A DNA stretch of 32,934 nt from positions 1 through 32,934 of the forward strand of contig CALWIU010000035.1 in assembly GCA_944380845.1 (NCBI GenBank), written 5' to 3'. Positions 22,652 through 31,655 of this stretch are shown piece after piece. Source of the stretch: an uncultured Clostridia bacterium (GTDB lineage Bacteria; Bacillota; Clostridia; Oscillospirales; Acutalibacteraceae). The notes beneath the pieces are model-generated. The model was not told where the DNA came from. It made no database searches and was given only the letters and a program-made list of their open reading frames with translations. The translations under genes were made by a program, and so were the position numbers. Position 1 is the first letter of the stretch. Each line of letters opens with the position of its first letter.

Positions 22652-23937
22652 AAAAAGAACAAGTAATCCGTCACAGGGTGGAAAGAAAAAAGGAAGGCAG
22701 CTACTATTCGATTTCCTTTACCGTTCCTGAGGGAGTGGATAAACTCACCGTTCGTTATGCTTACCATAAAGTCAGCCAGGGGGTGACCGGGCGGCGTAAA
22801 ACGGCGAATATCATCGATCTTGGCTTGCAGGACGGCAACGGACGGTTTCTCGGTTGGAGCGGCAGCGCAAAAGAAGAAATCCATGTCGGGCGTTACGGCT
22901 CAGAAAAAGGATATTTTTCCGAACCGATTCAACCGGGAGAATGGCATATTCTGGTTGGCGCATATAAGGTTGCCGATTCATCAATAGAGGTAACCTATAC
23001 CATCACTTTTGAAAAACTGGAAAGCCGGTTTTATTTCGGCGATCTTCATGTGCACACGGAGGCTTCCGATGGCAAATACAGCGCATGGGATCTGGCAAAA
23101 CGAGCGAAAAAGCAGGGACTGGATTTCATCGCGTTTGCCGATCATAACAATTTTTCTGAAAACGATCATTTGCCGCGGATCAATGATTTTACCTGCATTC
23201 CGGCGGTTGAATGGACCCATTATAAGGGGCATATGAATCTGTTTGGGGTTCGTCATCCCTTTGAAAACGGATTTATTGCCAATCATTTATCGGAAATGAA
23301 AGCCTTGTTGGAAAATGCCAGAGAGAAAGGCGCTTATGTTTCAGTCAATCATCCGAAGTGCGGGGTTTGTCCGTATCTGTGGGGCGACGATACAGCGTTT
23401 GACTGGATGGAAATCTGGAACGGACCGATGCGGCCGGCGAATGCCCGCGCGCTCACATGGTGGACACAGCTTTTGCGTCTCGGCAGAAAAATTCCCATTG
23501 TCGGCGGCAGTGATTATCACAAGGGACGGTTCCCGGTTCGGCTGGGACAGCCGGTAACCGCCGTCTATAGTCCGTCGCCCGATTCGCAGGATTTGTTAAA
23601 GGCTCTTGCGGCCGGTCACGCCTATGTTACATCCGGCAGAACCGGAACGCGTCTTTCTTTGACCTGCGGCGACTATATGATGGGCGATACGATCCCGTGC
23701 GGTAATCATATTGAGCTTACCGCAGAAGCTTCCTTTTCCCCACTGGAAAAGCTGATTCTTGTCAGCGGCAGGGGAGAGCGTGAGCTGTCGTGCAGGGACG
23801 GAAAAATTCAGGTTGCCATCTCTGCACAAGAGGGGTTCGCTTATCTGAAAACCGTGCCGCGCGCCGGTAAAAGCGGTTTCTTTACGGCGGTGACCAATCC
23901 TCTGTATTTTCATTTGACAGAAGCAAACACCGGCTAA
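22648..23937 (+). CDS. PHP-domain metallohydrolase, CehA/McbA type
   Basis: The 429-residue protein has an N-terminal beta-rich region (about residues 1-125) and a PHP domain (about 128-330). Probable metal ligands are H134 and H136 in GDLHVHTEASDG, D141, D165/H166 in FADHNN, E188, H235 in NHPKCG and D289/H291 in GSDYHKG. A further beta domain ends the protein. Members of this CehA/McbA group hydrolyse esters or phosphoesters; some act on carbaryl, others are uncharacterised. The ATG at 22648 was chosen because it overlaps the esterase stop; an in-frame ATG at 22531 lies inside the esterase gene. No signal peptide is visible, so it is likely cytoplasmic. No clear terminator follows. Confidence 0.87.
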   Translation: MKKEQVIRHRVERKKEGSYYSISFTVPEGVDKLTVRYAYHKVSQGVTGRRKTANIIDLGLQDGNGRFLGWSGSAKEEIHVGRYGSEKGYFSEPIQPGEWHILVGAYKVADSSIEVTYTITFEKLESRFYFGDLHVHTEASDGKYSAWDLAKRAKKQGLDFIAFADHNNFSENDHLPRINDFTCIPAVEWTHYKGHMNLFGVRHPFENGFIANHLSEMKALLENAREKGAYVSVNHPKCGVCPYLWGDDTAFDWMEIWNGPMRPANARALTWWTQLLRLGRKIPIVGGSDYHKGRFPVRLGQPVTAVYSPSPDSQDLLKALAAGHAYVTSGRTGTRLSLTCGDYMMGDTIPCGNHIELTAEASFSPLEKLILVSGRGERELSCRDGKIQVAISAQEGFAYLKTVPRAGKSGFFTAVTNPLYFHLTEANTG

Positions 23938-23982
23938 CTGTGAAAAATTGCTTGATAAGATGTGAAAATTTATGAAAAATTG

Positions 23983-24011
23983 TTTACTTTTATGAAAACC
24001 TGTGGTATACT
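23983..24011 (+). promoter_or_regulatory. SigA-type promoter of hpf
   Basis: TTTACT (23983-23988), a 17-base spacer and TATACT (24006-24011) leave a leader of about 85-90 bases before the hpf start. Two copies of TGAAAAATTG lie upstream (23941-23983). Confidence 0.75.
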
Positions 24012-24105
24012 ATGATTGGAACAGGAAATAAGGCAGGGGGTGGGCGGCATAGCCCGGCGCCATGCCTTTTTCTTATTCCGTAATACCGCAGAAGGAGATG
24101 TGACT

Positions 24106-24636
24106 ATGAACATCACGATTATCGGCCGCAAGTGCAATCCCAGAGACTCTTTCAGAGACAGAGCGGAGAAAAAACTTGCCAAAATTGATCGCTTTTTTGA
24201 CGATGAGGCAAATGCCAAAATCACCGTCAGTATTGAAAAAACGATGGCTGCGGTGGAAATTACCGTAAATAGCAACGGGCTAATCGTCCGTGCCCAGGAG
24301 CGCAGCGTGGATATGAATGATGCGCTGGACGCCTGCGTTGATTCCCTGATCCGTAAGATCCGTAAAAACAAGACCAAGGTCGAAAAGAAACTGCGTCGCG
24401 GTGCCCTTGAAAACTTTAATTTCGGCGACGATGTGGTCGAAGATGAATCCGATTATGAAGTCGTCCGCACCAAGGATATTGCCTTAAAGCCGCAGTCCGT
24501 GGACGAAGCCATTTTGCAGATGAACATGCTCGGTCACCAGTTCTATATGTTCCTGGATGACCATACCGACCGCGTCTGTGTTGTCTATGTCAGAAGCGAC
24601 GGCGGCTATGGTTTGCTGGTGCCGGATATTGAATAA
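24106..24636 (+). CDS. hpf: Long-form ribosome hibernation-promoting factor
   Basis: Long HPF binds the 30S decoding region and dimerises 70S ribosomes into inactive 100S particles in stationary phase. The 176 residues contain the N-terminal S30AE domain (about 1-100: MNITIIGRKCNPRDSFRD, IEKTMAAVEITV, DMNDALDACVDSLIRKIRK), a linker, and the C-terminal dimerisation domain (about 118-176: VVRTKDIALKPQSVDEAILQ, MNMLGHQFYMF, YGLLVPDIE). This is the standard form in Firmicutes. The start at 24106 has AAGGAG upstream. The gene is monocistronic with its own promoter and a textbook terminator. Confidence 0.96.
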   Translation: MNITIIGRKCNPRDSFRDRAEKKLAKIDRFFDDEANAKITVSIEKTMAAVEITVNSNGLIVRAQERSVDMNDALDACVDSLIRKIRKNKTKVEKKLRRGALENFNFGDDVVEDESDYEVVRTKDIALKPQSVDEAILQMNMLGHQFYMFLDDHTDRVCVVYVRSDGGYGLLVPDIE

Positions 24637-24670
24637 ATTGAATCAACAGGGAAGATTCTCTGTTGCATGG

Positions 24671-24696
24671 GCGGGAGCTTCGGCTCCCGCTTTTTT
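24671..24696 (+). terminator. Intrinsic terminator after hpf
   Basis: An 8-bp GC-rich stem (24671-24678 with 24683-24690) has a TTCG tetraloop and six T. Confidence 0.95.
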
Positions 24697-25016
24697 ATTT
24701 GTGAAGACATTGGCAGGTTACAGAGCTGTCATATCTAAGGAACGAGAAAGTTTTATTCAAGATAATTGCCATAATGGGAATTTTGGCAAGATGGATGCCG
24801 TAGGAACAACCATTGCTACGGCAGCGGAGAAAGATGTCAGAACTGAAAACAAGGTTTTCGCATTAAAGACATATCCTGATATCTTGTAATTGAATTGTTA
24901 TTTTAAATTTTGTATATGAGAAAGATAATTTTTAAATTTGAATTTCTGGGATAGTTCGGGTTAGATAATGTGGATTTTGATCAAGGGAAGTCTACCGCTC
25001 TGTCAAAAATCAACAA
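24697..25016 (+). other. AT-rich gap with an unassigned 62-codon open frame
   Basis: About 320 bases lie between the hpf terminator and the next promoter. A frame from GTG at 24701 to the TAA at 24887-24889 encodes 62 residues (VKTLAGYRAVISKE..., ending ALKTYPDIL) with protein-like composition. It has no ribosome site and begins directly after the terminator. It may be the remnant of a lost gene's 3' end. The rest, from about 24890, is very AT-rich with no recognisable feature. Confidence 0.3.
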
Positions 25017-25045
25017 TTGACGCAGCGAGTAAAATATGATAAAAT
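25017..25045 (+). promoter_or_regulatory. SigA-type promoter of the FGGY kinase gene
   Basis: TTGACG (25017-25022), a 17-base spacer and TAAAAT (25040-25045) lie about 37 bases before the start codon. Confidence 0.85.
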
Positions 25046-25082
25046 GAAGCGGTAAATTTAAACAAATATGTGAGGGATGACC

Positions 25083-26675
25083 ATGCAGAACGAATCGATT
25101 GCCGCTGCCATTACACGGGGTGAAACCTATCTGGGAATGGAATTTGGCTCTACGCGCATCAAAGCCGTTTTGACCGACCTTTCCAACAAACCCATCGCTT
25201 CCGGCAGTTTTGACTGGGAGAACAGTCTGGTAGACGGCGTTTGGACTTATTCGCTGGACGAGATCCACAACGGGTTGCGCCAATGCTTTGCCGATCTGCA
25301 AAAGAATGTGCAGACTTCCTATGGCGTACCGCTGCAAACGGTAAAGTCCATGGGCGTTTCCGCCATGATGCACGGTTATCTGGTTTTTGATAAAAACGGA
25401 AAACTGCTGACACCTTTCCGAACCTGGCGGAATACCATGACCGGCGAGGCGGCAGCGTTTCTTTCTGAATTGTTTTCTTTTAATATCCCCGAACGCTGGA
25501 GCATTGCGCATCTGTATCAATCGATTCTGAAAGAGGAAAGCCATGTGGCGGATATCGCTTATTTGACGACTTTGTCCGGTTATATCCACTATTTGCTGAC
25601 CGGTGAAAAGGTTCTTGGCGTAGGAGACGCCAGCGGGATGTTTCCGATTGACGGCGAAGCAAAGGATTATGATCAGCGGTATGTCGAGCGTTTTGAACAC
25701 CTGATTGCCGCGAAAAAATATCCGTGGCGGCTGCGTTCTATTCTGCCGAAAGTGCTCTATGCCGGAGAGCAGGCAGGCACTTTGACCAAAGAAGGGGCGC
25801 TGCTTTTAGATCCCAGCGGTTCCTTTGCGGCAGGCGTGCCGTTTTGTCCGCCCGAGGGGGACGCGGGTACCGGCATGGTCGCTACTGACAGTGTCGCCGC
25901 CAATACCGGGAATGTCAGTGCCGGAACCAGCATTTTTGCCATGGTGGTGCTGGATCGTCCGTTGTCTCGTTATTATCCGGAAATCGATATGGTTACCACG
26001 CCGGACGGCAAGCCTGTTGCCATGGTGCATTGCAACAACTGTACCGGCGATCTGGATGGCTGGATCCGTCTGTTCGGCGAGGTTCTGCATTCCTTCGGCG
26101 TGCAAGTTCCCAAAGCACAGCTTTACGATACCTTGCTGTTGTGTTCCTTTGACGGGGATGACCATTGCGGCGGATTGATGAATTATAACTACCTGTCCGG
26201 CGAAAGCATTACGGGGCTTACCTGCGGAAAACCATTGTTTTTGCGTGAACAAAACAGCAGTTTTACCTTGCCAAACTTTATGAAGACGCAGCTTTTTTCC
26301 TGCCTTGCAACCCTGCGGATCGGCATGGATATTTTGTATCGGGAGGGCGTTTCTCTTGATTCCATGGCCTGTCACGGCGGATATTATAAAACCAAAGAAA
26401 CCGGTGCCCGTTTTACCGCAGCTTCTTTGGAGACGCCGGTAACCATCATGAAAACAGCAGGTGAAGGCGGACCGTGGGGAATGGCTGTGCTGGCAGGGTA
26501 CGCGGCAGAGCGATCCGAAACCGAAAGTTTGTCGGAATATCTGACAGAAAAGGTCTTTGTCGATGCTGAGAAAGAAACAACGCTTCCCAAAACCGTTGAT
26601 GTAAATAGCTTCCGCGCGTTTTTACAGCGTTATCGTGATTGGCTGGATGCGGAAAAAACGGCGTCAAAGCTGTAA
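25083..26675 (+). CDS. FGGY-family carbohydrate kinase
   Basis: The 530-residue enzyme phosphorylates a sugar or polyol using ATP. The N-terminal phosphate loop is GMEFGSTRIKAV (18-29). The likely catalytic Asp is D260 in EGDAGTGMVATDSVA. The C-terminal half has CHGGYYKTKETG and TAGEGGPWGMAVLAGYA, typical ATP-binding blocks. It resembles the xylulokinase branch but the substrate is not deducible, so no gene symbol is given. The ATG at 25083 is preferred because GAGGG is six bases upstream; the ATG at 25077 is too close to it. The gene is alone, with its own promoter and a strong terminator. Confidence 0.9.
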   Translation: MQNESIAAAITRGETYLGMEFGSTRIKAVLTDLSNKPIASGSFDWENSLVDGVWTYSLDEIHNGLRQCFADLQKNVQTSYGVPLQTVKSMGVSAMMHGYLVFDKNGKLLTPFRTWRNTMTGEAAAFLSELFSFNIPERWSIAHLYQSILKEESHVADIAYLTTLSGYIHYLLTGEKVLGVGDASGMFPIDGEAKDYDQRYVERFEHLIAAKKYPWRLRSILPKVLYAGEQAGTLTKEGALLLDPSGSFAAGVPFCPPEGDAGTGMVATDSVAANTGNVSAGTSIFAMVVLDRPLSRYYPEIDMVTTPDGKPVAMVHCNNCTGDLDGWIRLFGEVLHSFGVQVPKAQLYDTLLLCSFDGDDHCGGLMNYNYLSGESITGLTCGKPLFLREQNSSFTLPNFMKTQLFSCLATLRIGMDILYREGVSLDSMACHGGYYKTKETGARFTAASLETPVTIMKTAGEGGPWGMAVLAGYAAERSETESLSEYLTEKVFVDAEKETTLPKTVDVNSFRAFLQRYRDWLDAEKTASKL

Positions 26676-26717
26676 AATCGGGATCCGTTTCTGCAAAAAA
26701 CGAGCAGATAGAAAGCA

Positions 26718-26761
26718 GCCTCCGAAAGAAGCAAGCAGCTTCTTTTGGAGGCGTTTTTTTT
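26718..26761 (+). terminator. Strong intrinsic terminator after the FGGY kinase
   Basis: A 15-bp stem (26718-26732 with 26738-26752, one G-T pair) has a 5-base loop and eight T (26754-26761). The minus strand has no good T-tract, so it mainly serves the plus strand. Confidence 0.95.
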
Positions 26762-26814
26762 CTTATGGTTAGAAGTTTTCTTTGTGGCTGCCGGCAGCGT
26801 TAGCCACTGCTCGC

Positions 26815-28110
26815 TCAGCAGGAAACAGTAATGCCGTCAAAGAGGGCATAAGGAAGGGAAGAGGCGCCGTCTTCAACGGTTTCGCTGGAAAGGGCGACAA
26901 CCTGATTGATCATCGATGATAAGTTTCCGCTGATCATGGTTTCGGTCACAGCGTGTTTGATTTCACCGTTCTCGATATAAAAGCTGTTTTTAGCTACGCC
27001 GGAAAAATCACCATTGATGGCAGGTTGGCCGCCGGAAAAACGATAAACCAACAGACCTTTATCTATGCTGCGGATCAAATCCGCAAGAGCCGTTTTCCCG
27101 GGCGCAATTACCATGCAGCCGCTGGAGTTGGGACCGCGTTTATTCCCTGTTTTCTTTGCAGCGTATTCAGACAGGCCGAAATCCATCAGCACACCGTTTT
27201 TGATGATATCGTAATTCTCACTGATATAGCCGTCGTTGGTGATTCGTTCGCCGCCAGCCATTCTTTCATCCAGAGGCGACATGGAAATGGTCAGCTTTTC
27301 ATCGGCGACCTTTGATCCCAGGCGGTTTTTCCATGGGCTCGTGCCGTCAATCAGGGAGGTGTCGGAAATAAAATTGCCAAGCGCCATTCCAATCAAATCC
27401 AAAAGACAGATCGGCGCGACCAGAATTTTGCCGGTGAATTTTTCCGGCAGGCGTTTTGCTTCCAGCTCCATCTGACTGCGCAGCAAAAGTTCACGCTGCA
27501 TACCGATATTAAGCAGCGGGCGAGACAAATCGTTGAACTGCGCGTCGCAATAATTAAAGGAGGTGGCGTTTTCACCCTCATGAGCGGAAAACATGGAGTT
27601 AAAATAATAGCCGCCGTGTTTTACGCGTTGGCAAACGCCATTGGAGTTGATCAATATGGAATCGCTTTCGGAATATTCTGCGATAACCTGTTCCAGAATG
27701 ATTTTTGGATAATCGGTTTTTACCTGCTGCAAATATTCTTTTACCCGGTCAAACAGACCGTCTGCGTCTTCCTTCTGGGCACCTGTAACAAAATCTTTGT
27801 TTTCAGTGAGCTGTGCAATACAGACAGCGTCGTCCACAACACCGGCGTTTGCCGCCTCAATACAGTCGTGCGCCGCCTGATTGATCTGTTCTTTTCCAAA
27901 CTGGTTAATGGTGATGGTTCCTTTTTTGCCGTCTTTGATTGCCTTAAAGGAGACCTGATTTTCCAGCAGCGTGCGGATCAGACTGATTTCGCCGCCGTCT
28001 ACCGTCAGTTCTCTGGTCCTGCCTCGTGCCACAACGCACTGCGCGTCGTCAGCGCCGGCGTCTTTCAGGGCTTTCAGCGCATAAGATGCGATTTCTTTTA
28101 AATCCGTCAT
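26815..28110 (-). CDS. pmbA: TldD/PmbA-family protein, PmbA subunit
   Basis: PmbA (TldE) is the non-catalytic partner of TldD in a heterodimeric protease that trims unfolded or modified peptides. The 431-residue protein has the family layout: an N-terminal DDAQCVVARG strand, the central TSFNYCDAQFNDLSR region, and C-terminal RITNDGYISENYDIIKNGVL, SSGCMVIAPG and GGQPAINGDFSGVAKNSFYIENGEI. It lacks the HExxxH metal motif, as expected for this subunit. The ATG at 28110 has AAGGAGGG upstream. It follows tldD by 13 bases, so the pair is co-expressed. A GTGGCT/AGCCAC hairpin follows the stop but has no T-tract. Confidence 0.94.
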   Translation of the reverse strand: MTDLKEIASYALKALKDAGADDAQCVVARGRTRELTVDGGEISLIRTLLENQVSFKAIKDGKKGTITINQFGKEQINQAAHDCIEAANAGVVDDAVCIAQLTENKDFVTGAQKEDADGLFDRVKEYLQQVKTDYPKIILEQVIAEYSESDSILINSNGVCQRVKHGGYYFNSMFSAHEGENATSFNYCDAQFNDLSRPLLNIGMQRELLLRSQMELEAKRLPEKFTGKILVAPICLLDLIGMALGNFISDTSLIDGTSPWKNRLGSKVADEKLTISMSPLDERMAGGERITNDGYISENYDIIKNGVLMDFGLSEYAAKKTGNKRGPNSSGCMVIAPGKTALADLIRSIDKGLLVYRFSGGQPAINGDFSGVAKNSFYIENGEIKHAVTETMISGNLSSMINQVVALSSETVEDGASSLPYALFDGITVSC

Positions 28111-28123
28111 TCTTTCTCCCTCC

Positions 28124-29506
28124 TTATTGTCCGCCGATGGAGACTTTGCATTTGACGGCCGGACCGCCGATCCCAACAGGCATCGGCTGCTTTTTGCCGC
28201 AGTAGCCCGAAGACTCCCAGACCAGCTCGTCCGAAAGCATGGTAACGGTTTTCAGCATATCAAAAGCAACACCGGATATGGTCGTGTCCCGAAGGGCTTT
28301 TCCCAGTTTCCCGTTTTTGATTTCATAGCCCATATTGATTCCGAACATGAATTCACCGGTCGTATCTGCCTGACCGTTGCCGGTTCGGGTCAAAAAGTAC
28401 CCATTGTCAATTGAGGCTATCATATCTTCCAGCTTGTCCTTTCCGGGCAAAATGGCGGTGTTGCGCATACGGATCAGCGGTTCATCAGAGAAGGCAAAGG
28501 CGCGGGCGTTTCCGCGCGGCTTCATTTGATAACGGACAGAAGATTCCAGATTGTTCATATAGCCGACCAGAATTCCGTCACGGATCAGCACTTCGTCTTC
28601 ACAGGCTGTACCTTCGTCGTCAACAAGGATCGGCAGAGGGGTCGGCTTTCCCAGGGCAGTGTGTGCGAAGTCTACCATGTTCACCAGGGGAGAAGCGACC
28701 TGCTTGCCTAAGTTGTATCCGGCAACCGAACCACCGGTAACCATATCCGCTTCGACGGTGTGTCCGACCGCTTCATGTGCCAGCATGCCCGATAGAGACG
28801 GCGCAAGAATGACATCCGCTGTTCCGGCTTGGGGAAAAATACCTTCTGTTTTGTCCATCAGTTCATGGTACAGTTTATCGATGATCCCATAATATTTTTC
28901 AGTTGAGGTGAAATAATCCGGAAAATATCCGTGTCCGCCGTCCAGAACCTCAAACAGCTCCAGCGTCTCTCCGTCCTTTGTCTCAGCGGAAAGAAAAACA
29001 TAAACATACACACGCGGCGCAACGGTATGCGCCTGTGTACCGCTGGTGGTGTATAACAGCTTTTCAAATTTCTCCGCCACGGCAACGACGCGCCGTCCGG
29101 TCAGTTTGGGATAGGTTTTGGCAATATAGCCATCTAATTCCATCGCAAAATCAATATAACATTTGCGGGGAATCGGCGGTGGTAAGGTTTCCAGTTTCTC
29201 ATGATAAGGAGCTGTACCGGGCAGACCTTCTTTTCCTTTTTTTAGACGGTTATCCAAAAAAGCGGCATTATCTTTTGCTTCTTTTAAAACGGAGCAGACG
29301 CTTTCTTGATTATAATCAGCACAGGATGCGAACCCCCAGCTGCCGTTTTGGTAGACGCGTGCGCATACGCCGCCGGTTTCACTGGAGGCATTGGCGACCA
29401 GATTCCCGCCGACAACGGAAATTTTCACTTCTTCGGTGGTTTGCGCGCGAATTTCCGCGTGGCAGGATTCGCCATCAAGCAGGGAAGCAATATGATCTTG
29501 CAACAA
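28124..29506 (-). CDS. tldD: Metalloprotease TldD
   Basis: TldD is the catalytic subunit of the TldD/TldE zinc protease. The HExxxH motif is present as HEAVGHTVEADMV, with a downstream Cys-rich SGYCGKKQPMPVGIGGP region and GNARAFAFSDEPLIRMRNT, all characteristic. I place the start at a TTG (29506), because a GAGGG site lies six bases upstream of it; an upstream in-frame TTG at 29524 precedes the ribosome site. The product is then 460 residues, the usual length. It is 54 bases downstream of galK in the same direction, and only a weak promoter-like sequence lies between, so it may be co-transcribed with galK. Confidence 0.94.
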   Translation of the reverse strand: MLQDHIASLLDGESCHAEIRAQTTEEVKISVVGGNLVANASSETGGVCARVYQNGSWGFASCADYNQESVCSVLKEAKDNAAFLDNRLKKGKEGLPGTAPYHEKLETLPPPIPRKCYIDFAMELDGYIAKTYPKLTGRRVVAVAEKFEKLLYTTSGTQAHTVAPRVYVYVFLSAETKDGETLELFEVLDGGHGYFPDYFTSTEKYYGIIDKLYHELMDKTEGIFPQAGTADVILAPSLSGMLAHEAVGHTVEADMVTGGSVAGYNLGKQVASPLVNMVDFAHTALGKPTPLPILVDDEGTACEDEVLIRDGILVGYMNNLESSVRYQMKPRGNARAFAFSDEPLIRMRNTAILPGKDKLEDMIASIDNGYFLTRTGNGQADTTGEFMFGINMGYEIKNGKLGKALRDTTISGVAFDMLKTVTMLSDELVWESSGYCGKKQPMPVGIGGPAVKCKVSIGGQ

Positions 29507-29512
29507 AGAAAT

Positions 29513-29517
29513 CCCTC
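29513..29517 (-). promoter_or_regulatory. Ribosome binding site that fixes the tldD start
   Basis: GAGGG on the minus strand is six bases upstream of TTG at 29506. It argues against the longer frame starting at 29524, which would contain this site. Confidence 0.7.
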
Positions 29518-29560
29518 TTTTCAATAGATGCTTATTTCAGTTTATGTAAAGAACAGCCGG

Positions 29561-30841
29561 TTATACTGCGGCGATTTCAATGCCGCCGACCGGACGGATG
29601 GCAAGGATGTGGCAAGCGCCTTCTCCAAAGACGGCTTCCATACCCTGCCGGTATGTTTCTACCATCTCATTGGGCACAAAAGCCTGAATGGTACCAGCAA
29701 AGCCGCCGCCGTGAACACGCCATGCGCCCTTGCCGCGCAGGATGGCTTCGCTGAGCGCCAGCGCAAGAGAAACCGGCTGGTTCTTGGGGTCTTTGGGCGC
29801 GAATACATTCTGGTTATACATATAAGAGGAATAGCCGCTTTCAATTACCAGTGCTTTGAATGCGGAAAAATCACCGTTGACAAGAGCGGCAGATTCCTTA
29901 TCTACCCGCTCATTTTCGCCATAAAAATGAAGGGCGCGCAGCAACGGTCTTTCCCCCAGTTTTTCACGAAGTGCGGCAAGATGATTCATGACATCGTCTT
30001 TTTCGACTTCACGCAGGCAGCTTTTCCCGAAAAAGGAAGCGACTGCTTCCATCTCCTGACGAATGGAGGCATATTCATCGGTCAGATCGGCGTGGCTCGC
30101 TCTGGTATCTACAATGCAAAGGCTGTGACGGCAGGAAGAGAAATCAAAGGCGACAGGCTCGATCACGGGCTTTGCCGGATCGGCAAAATCGATTTTTACA
30201 AAACTGCCGACCGAGCAGGCCATTTGATCCATCAGACCACAGGGCTTGCCGAAAAATTCGTTTTCGGCGTATTGAGCGATCTGCGCAATTTCAACAGGTG
30301 AAATTTTGCCGTCGTTGTAGAGATAATTTAAAATGGTGCCGATCAACACTTCAAAAGCGGCGGAAGAGGACAGGCCGGATCCCGACAAAACATCGGAAGT
30401 CGTTGCCGCGTCAAAACCGCCGACCCGGTAGCCGAGCTGTACGAGGCGCGCCGCCACACCGCGGATCAGGGAGGCGGAATGATCTTTTTCTTCCGCGACC
30501 GGCGTTAAAGTCGAAAGGTCAACAACATCTGTTTTTTCATAGCCTCTGGATTTTACGCGGATAACCCCGTTATCCGTCTGTGAAACGGCGGCAAGGGCAT
30601 CCAGGTTGATGGAGGCGGCTAACACCTTGCCATGGTTGTGGTCGGTATGATTGCCGCCGACTTCGGTTCTGCCCGGCGCCGAAAAAAAGCGCACATTGCT
30701 TTGCTCGCCGTACAGGGCGGTAAAATCATCCAAAAGCGAAAGGCAGCGGCTGCGGCTTTCATCGATGGTTTTGGTTGTGTAGAGCTTGTTCAGCGCGGCA
30801 TCGTACGCGCCGGACATCAGATTTTCTCTTGTGGTTGCCAT
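29561..30841 (-). CDS. galK: Galactokinase (clostridial long form)
   Basis: This GHMP kinase phosphorylates galactose at C1 with ATP, the first Leloir step. The 426 residues contain SAPGRTEVGGNHTDHNHG (galactokinase signature, variant of GEHTDYN, residues 55-71), the phosphate loop VLSGSGLSSSAAFEV, and the C-terminal RVHGGGFAGTIQAF. The NHTDHxxG variant and the longer N-terminus are typical of a clostridial branch annotated as galactokinase. galT and galE are not in the window. The ATG at 30841 has AAAGGAATG upstream. It is 21 bases after the TVP38-like gene and shares its transcription unit. Confidence 0.9.
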   Translation of the reverse strand: MATTRENLMSGAYDAALNKLYTTKTIDESRSRCLSLLDDFTALYGEQSNVRFFSAPGRTEVGGNHTDHNHGKVLAASINLDALAAVSQTDNGVIRVKSRGYEKTDVVDLSTLTPVAEEKDHSASLIRGVAARLVQLGYRVGGFDAATTSDVLSGSGLSSSAAFEVLIGTILNYLYNDGKISPVEIAQIAQYAENEFFGKPCGLMDQMACSVGSFVKIDFADPAKPVIEPVAFDFSSCRHSLCIVDTRASHADLTDEYASIRQEMEAVASFFGKSCLREVEKDDVMNHLAALREKLGERPLLRALHFYGENERVDKESAALVNGDFSAFKALVIESGYSSYMYNQNVFAPKDPKNQPVSLALALSEAILRGKGAWRVHGGGFAGTIQAFVPNEMVETYRQGMEAVFGEGACHILAIRPVGGIEIAAV

Positions 30842-30862
30842 GGAAAACATTCCTTTCGGTTT

Positions 30863-31627
30863 TTACATTTTTTTGTCGGCGGTATGTTGATCCGCCAAGG
30901 GAGAGTTTTTGTTATCCGTGCCAGTGAACAGACGATTGAGGATCAGCAGGGAAAGCCCTGCGGCTGTAAAGATCACTGTCAGCGGTACAAGGAATTTTGT
31001 TGAAAACGGATCGTAGACATTTCTACCGATCACACTGTAAATCAACAGCTTCGGCACCAGTGCCAGAATGGACAGATAGATATATCGGTCAAACGGATAT
31101 TTAAGCGCGCCGTAGAACTGACTGGTTTTGTTCAGCGGCATCCAGGGAATCATCCTGCTTAAAAACAGAACAAGACCCACGCCGTAGGGCTTGTTAAGAA
31201 CTTTTTGCACGGCATGATACCCAAGCAGTTTTTTTTCAATCTTTCCCGCGCCAAAATGAAAGCCCCAAAGGTATTTGATCGACATCAGAATCAACATTCC
31301 GACGGCATTGATCAATACCGCATAGCTGTAGGGAAAAACCATACCGGACAAAACAAACATCAGCGAAACGGGTAAGGGAAGCACGCTCTTTAAGGCAAAA
31401 AGAAGTTCAATAATGATTAGAATCAGCCACTTGTTATTTAAAGAGGCGACAGAAAGCTGAAACTCATACATCCGGTTTTGCAATTCCGCATAGCGCAGCT
31501 GCAGCGTTCCTGTTCGCAGCAGAAGGTTCCATACAACCAGCGCAACGGCGCCTGCCAGAAGCAGAAAACCGGCGGTGTTTACGGCTCCAAAACGGACTTT
31601 TGTTTTATCGGGCAGTTTGTATTTCAA
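30863..31627 (-). CDS. TVP38/TMEM64 (VTT/DedA-like) membrane protein
   Basis: The 254-residue integral membrane protein has about six hydrophobic segments. The VTT-domain core is visible at LPVSLMFVLSGMVFPYSYAVLINAVG and, with the amphipathic re-entrant pattern, LFLSRMIPWMPLNKTSQFYGALK. Family members include lipid scramblase- or flippase-like proteins; the bacterial TVP38 branch is largely uncharacterised. The N-terminus has an extra membrane anchor (AGFLLLAGAVALVVWNLLL), and the C-terminus is charged and short. AAAGGAGG precedes the start. It is the first gene of the likely galK-tldD-pmbA unit, divergent from the hydroxyacid dehydrogenase gene. Confidence 0.82.
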   Translation of the reverse strand: MKYKLPDKTKVRFGAVNTAGFLLLAGAVALVVWNLLLRTGTLQLRYAELQNRMYEFQLSVASLNNKWLILIIIELLFALKSVLPLPVSLMFVLSGMVFPYSYAVLINAVGMLILMSIKYLWGFHFGAGKIEKKLLGYHAVQKVLNKPYGVGLVLFLSRMIPWMPLNKTSQFYGALKYPFDRYIYLSILALVPKLLIYSVIGRNVYDPFSTKFLVPLTVIFTAAGLSLLILNRLFTGTDNKNSPLADQHTADKKM

Positions 31628-31655
31628 AAAAGTCCTCCTTTCGCCGTTTCCGCTA

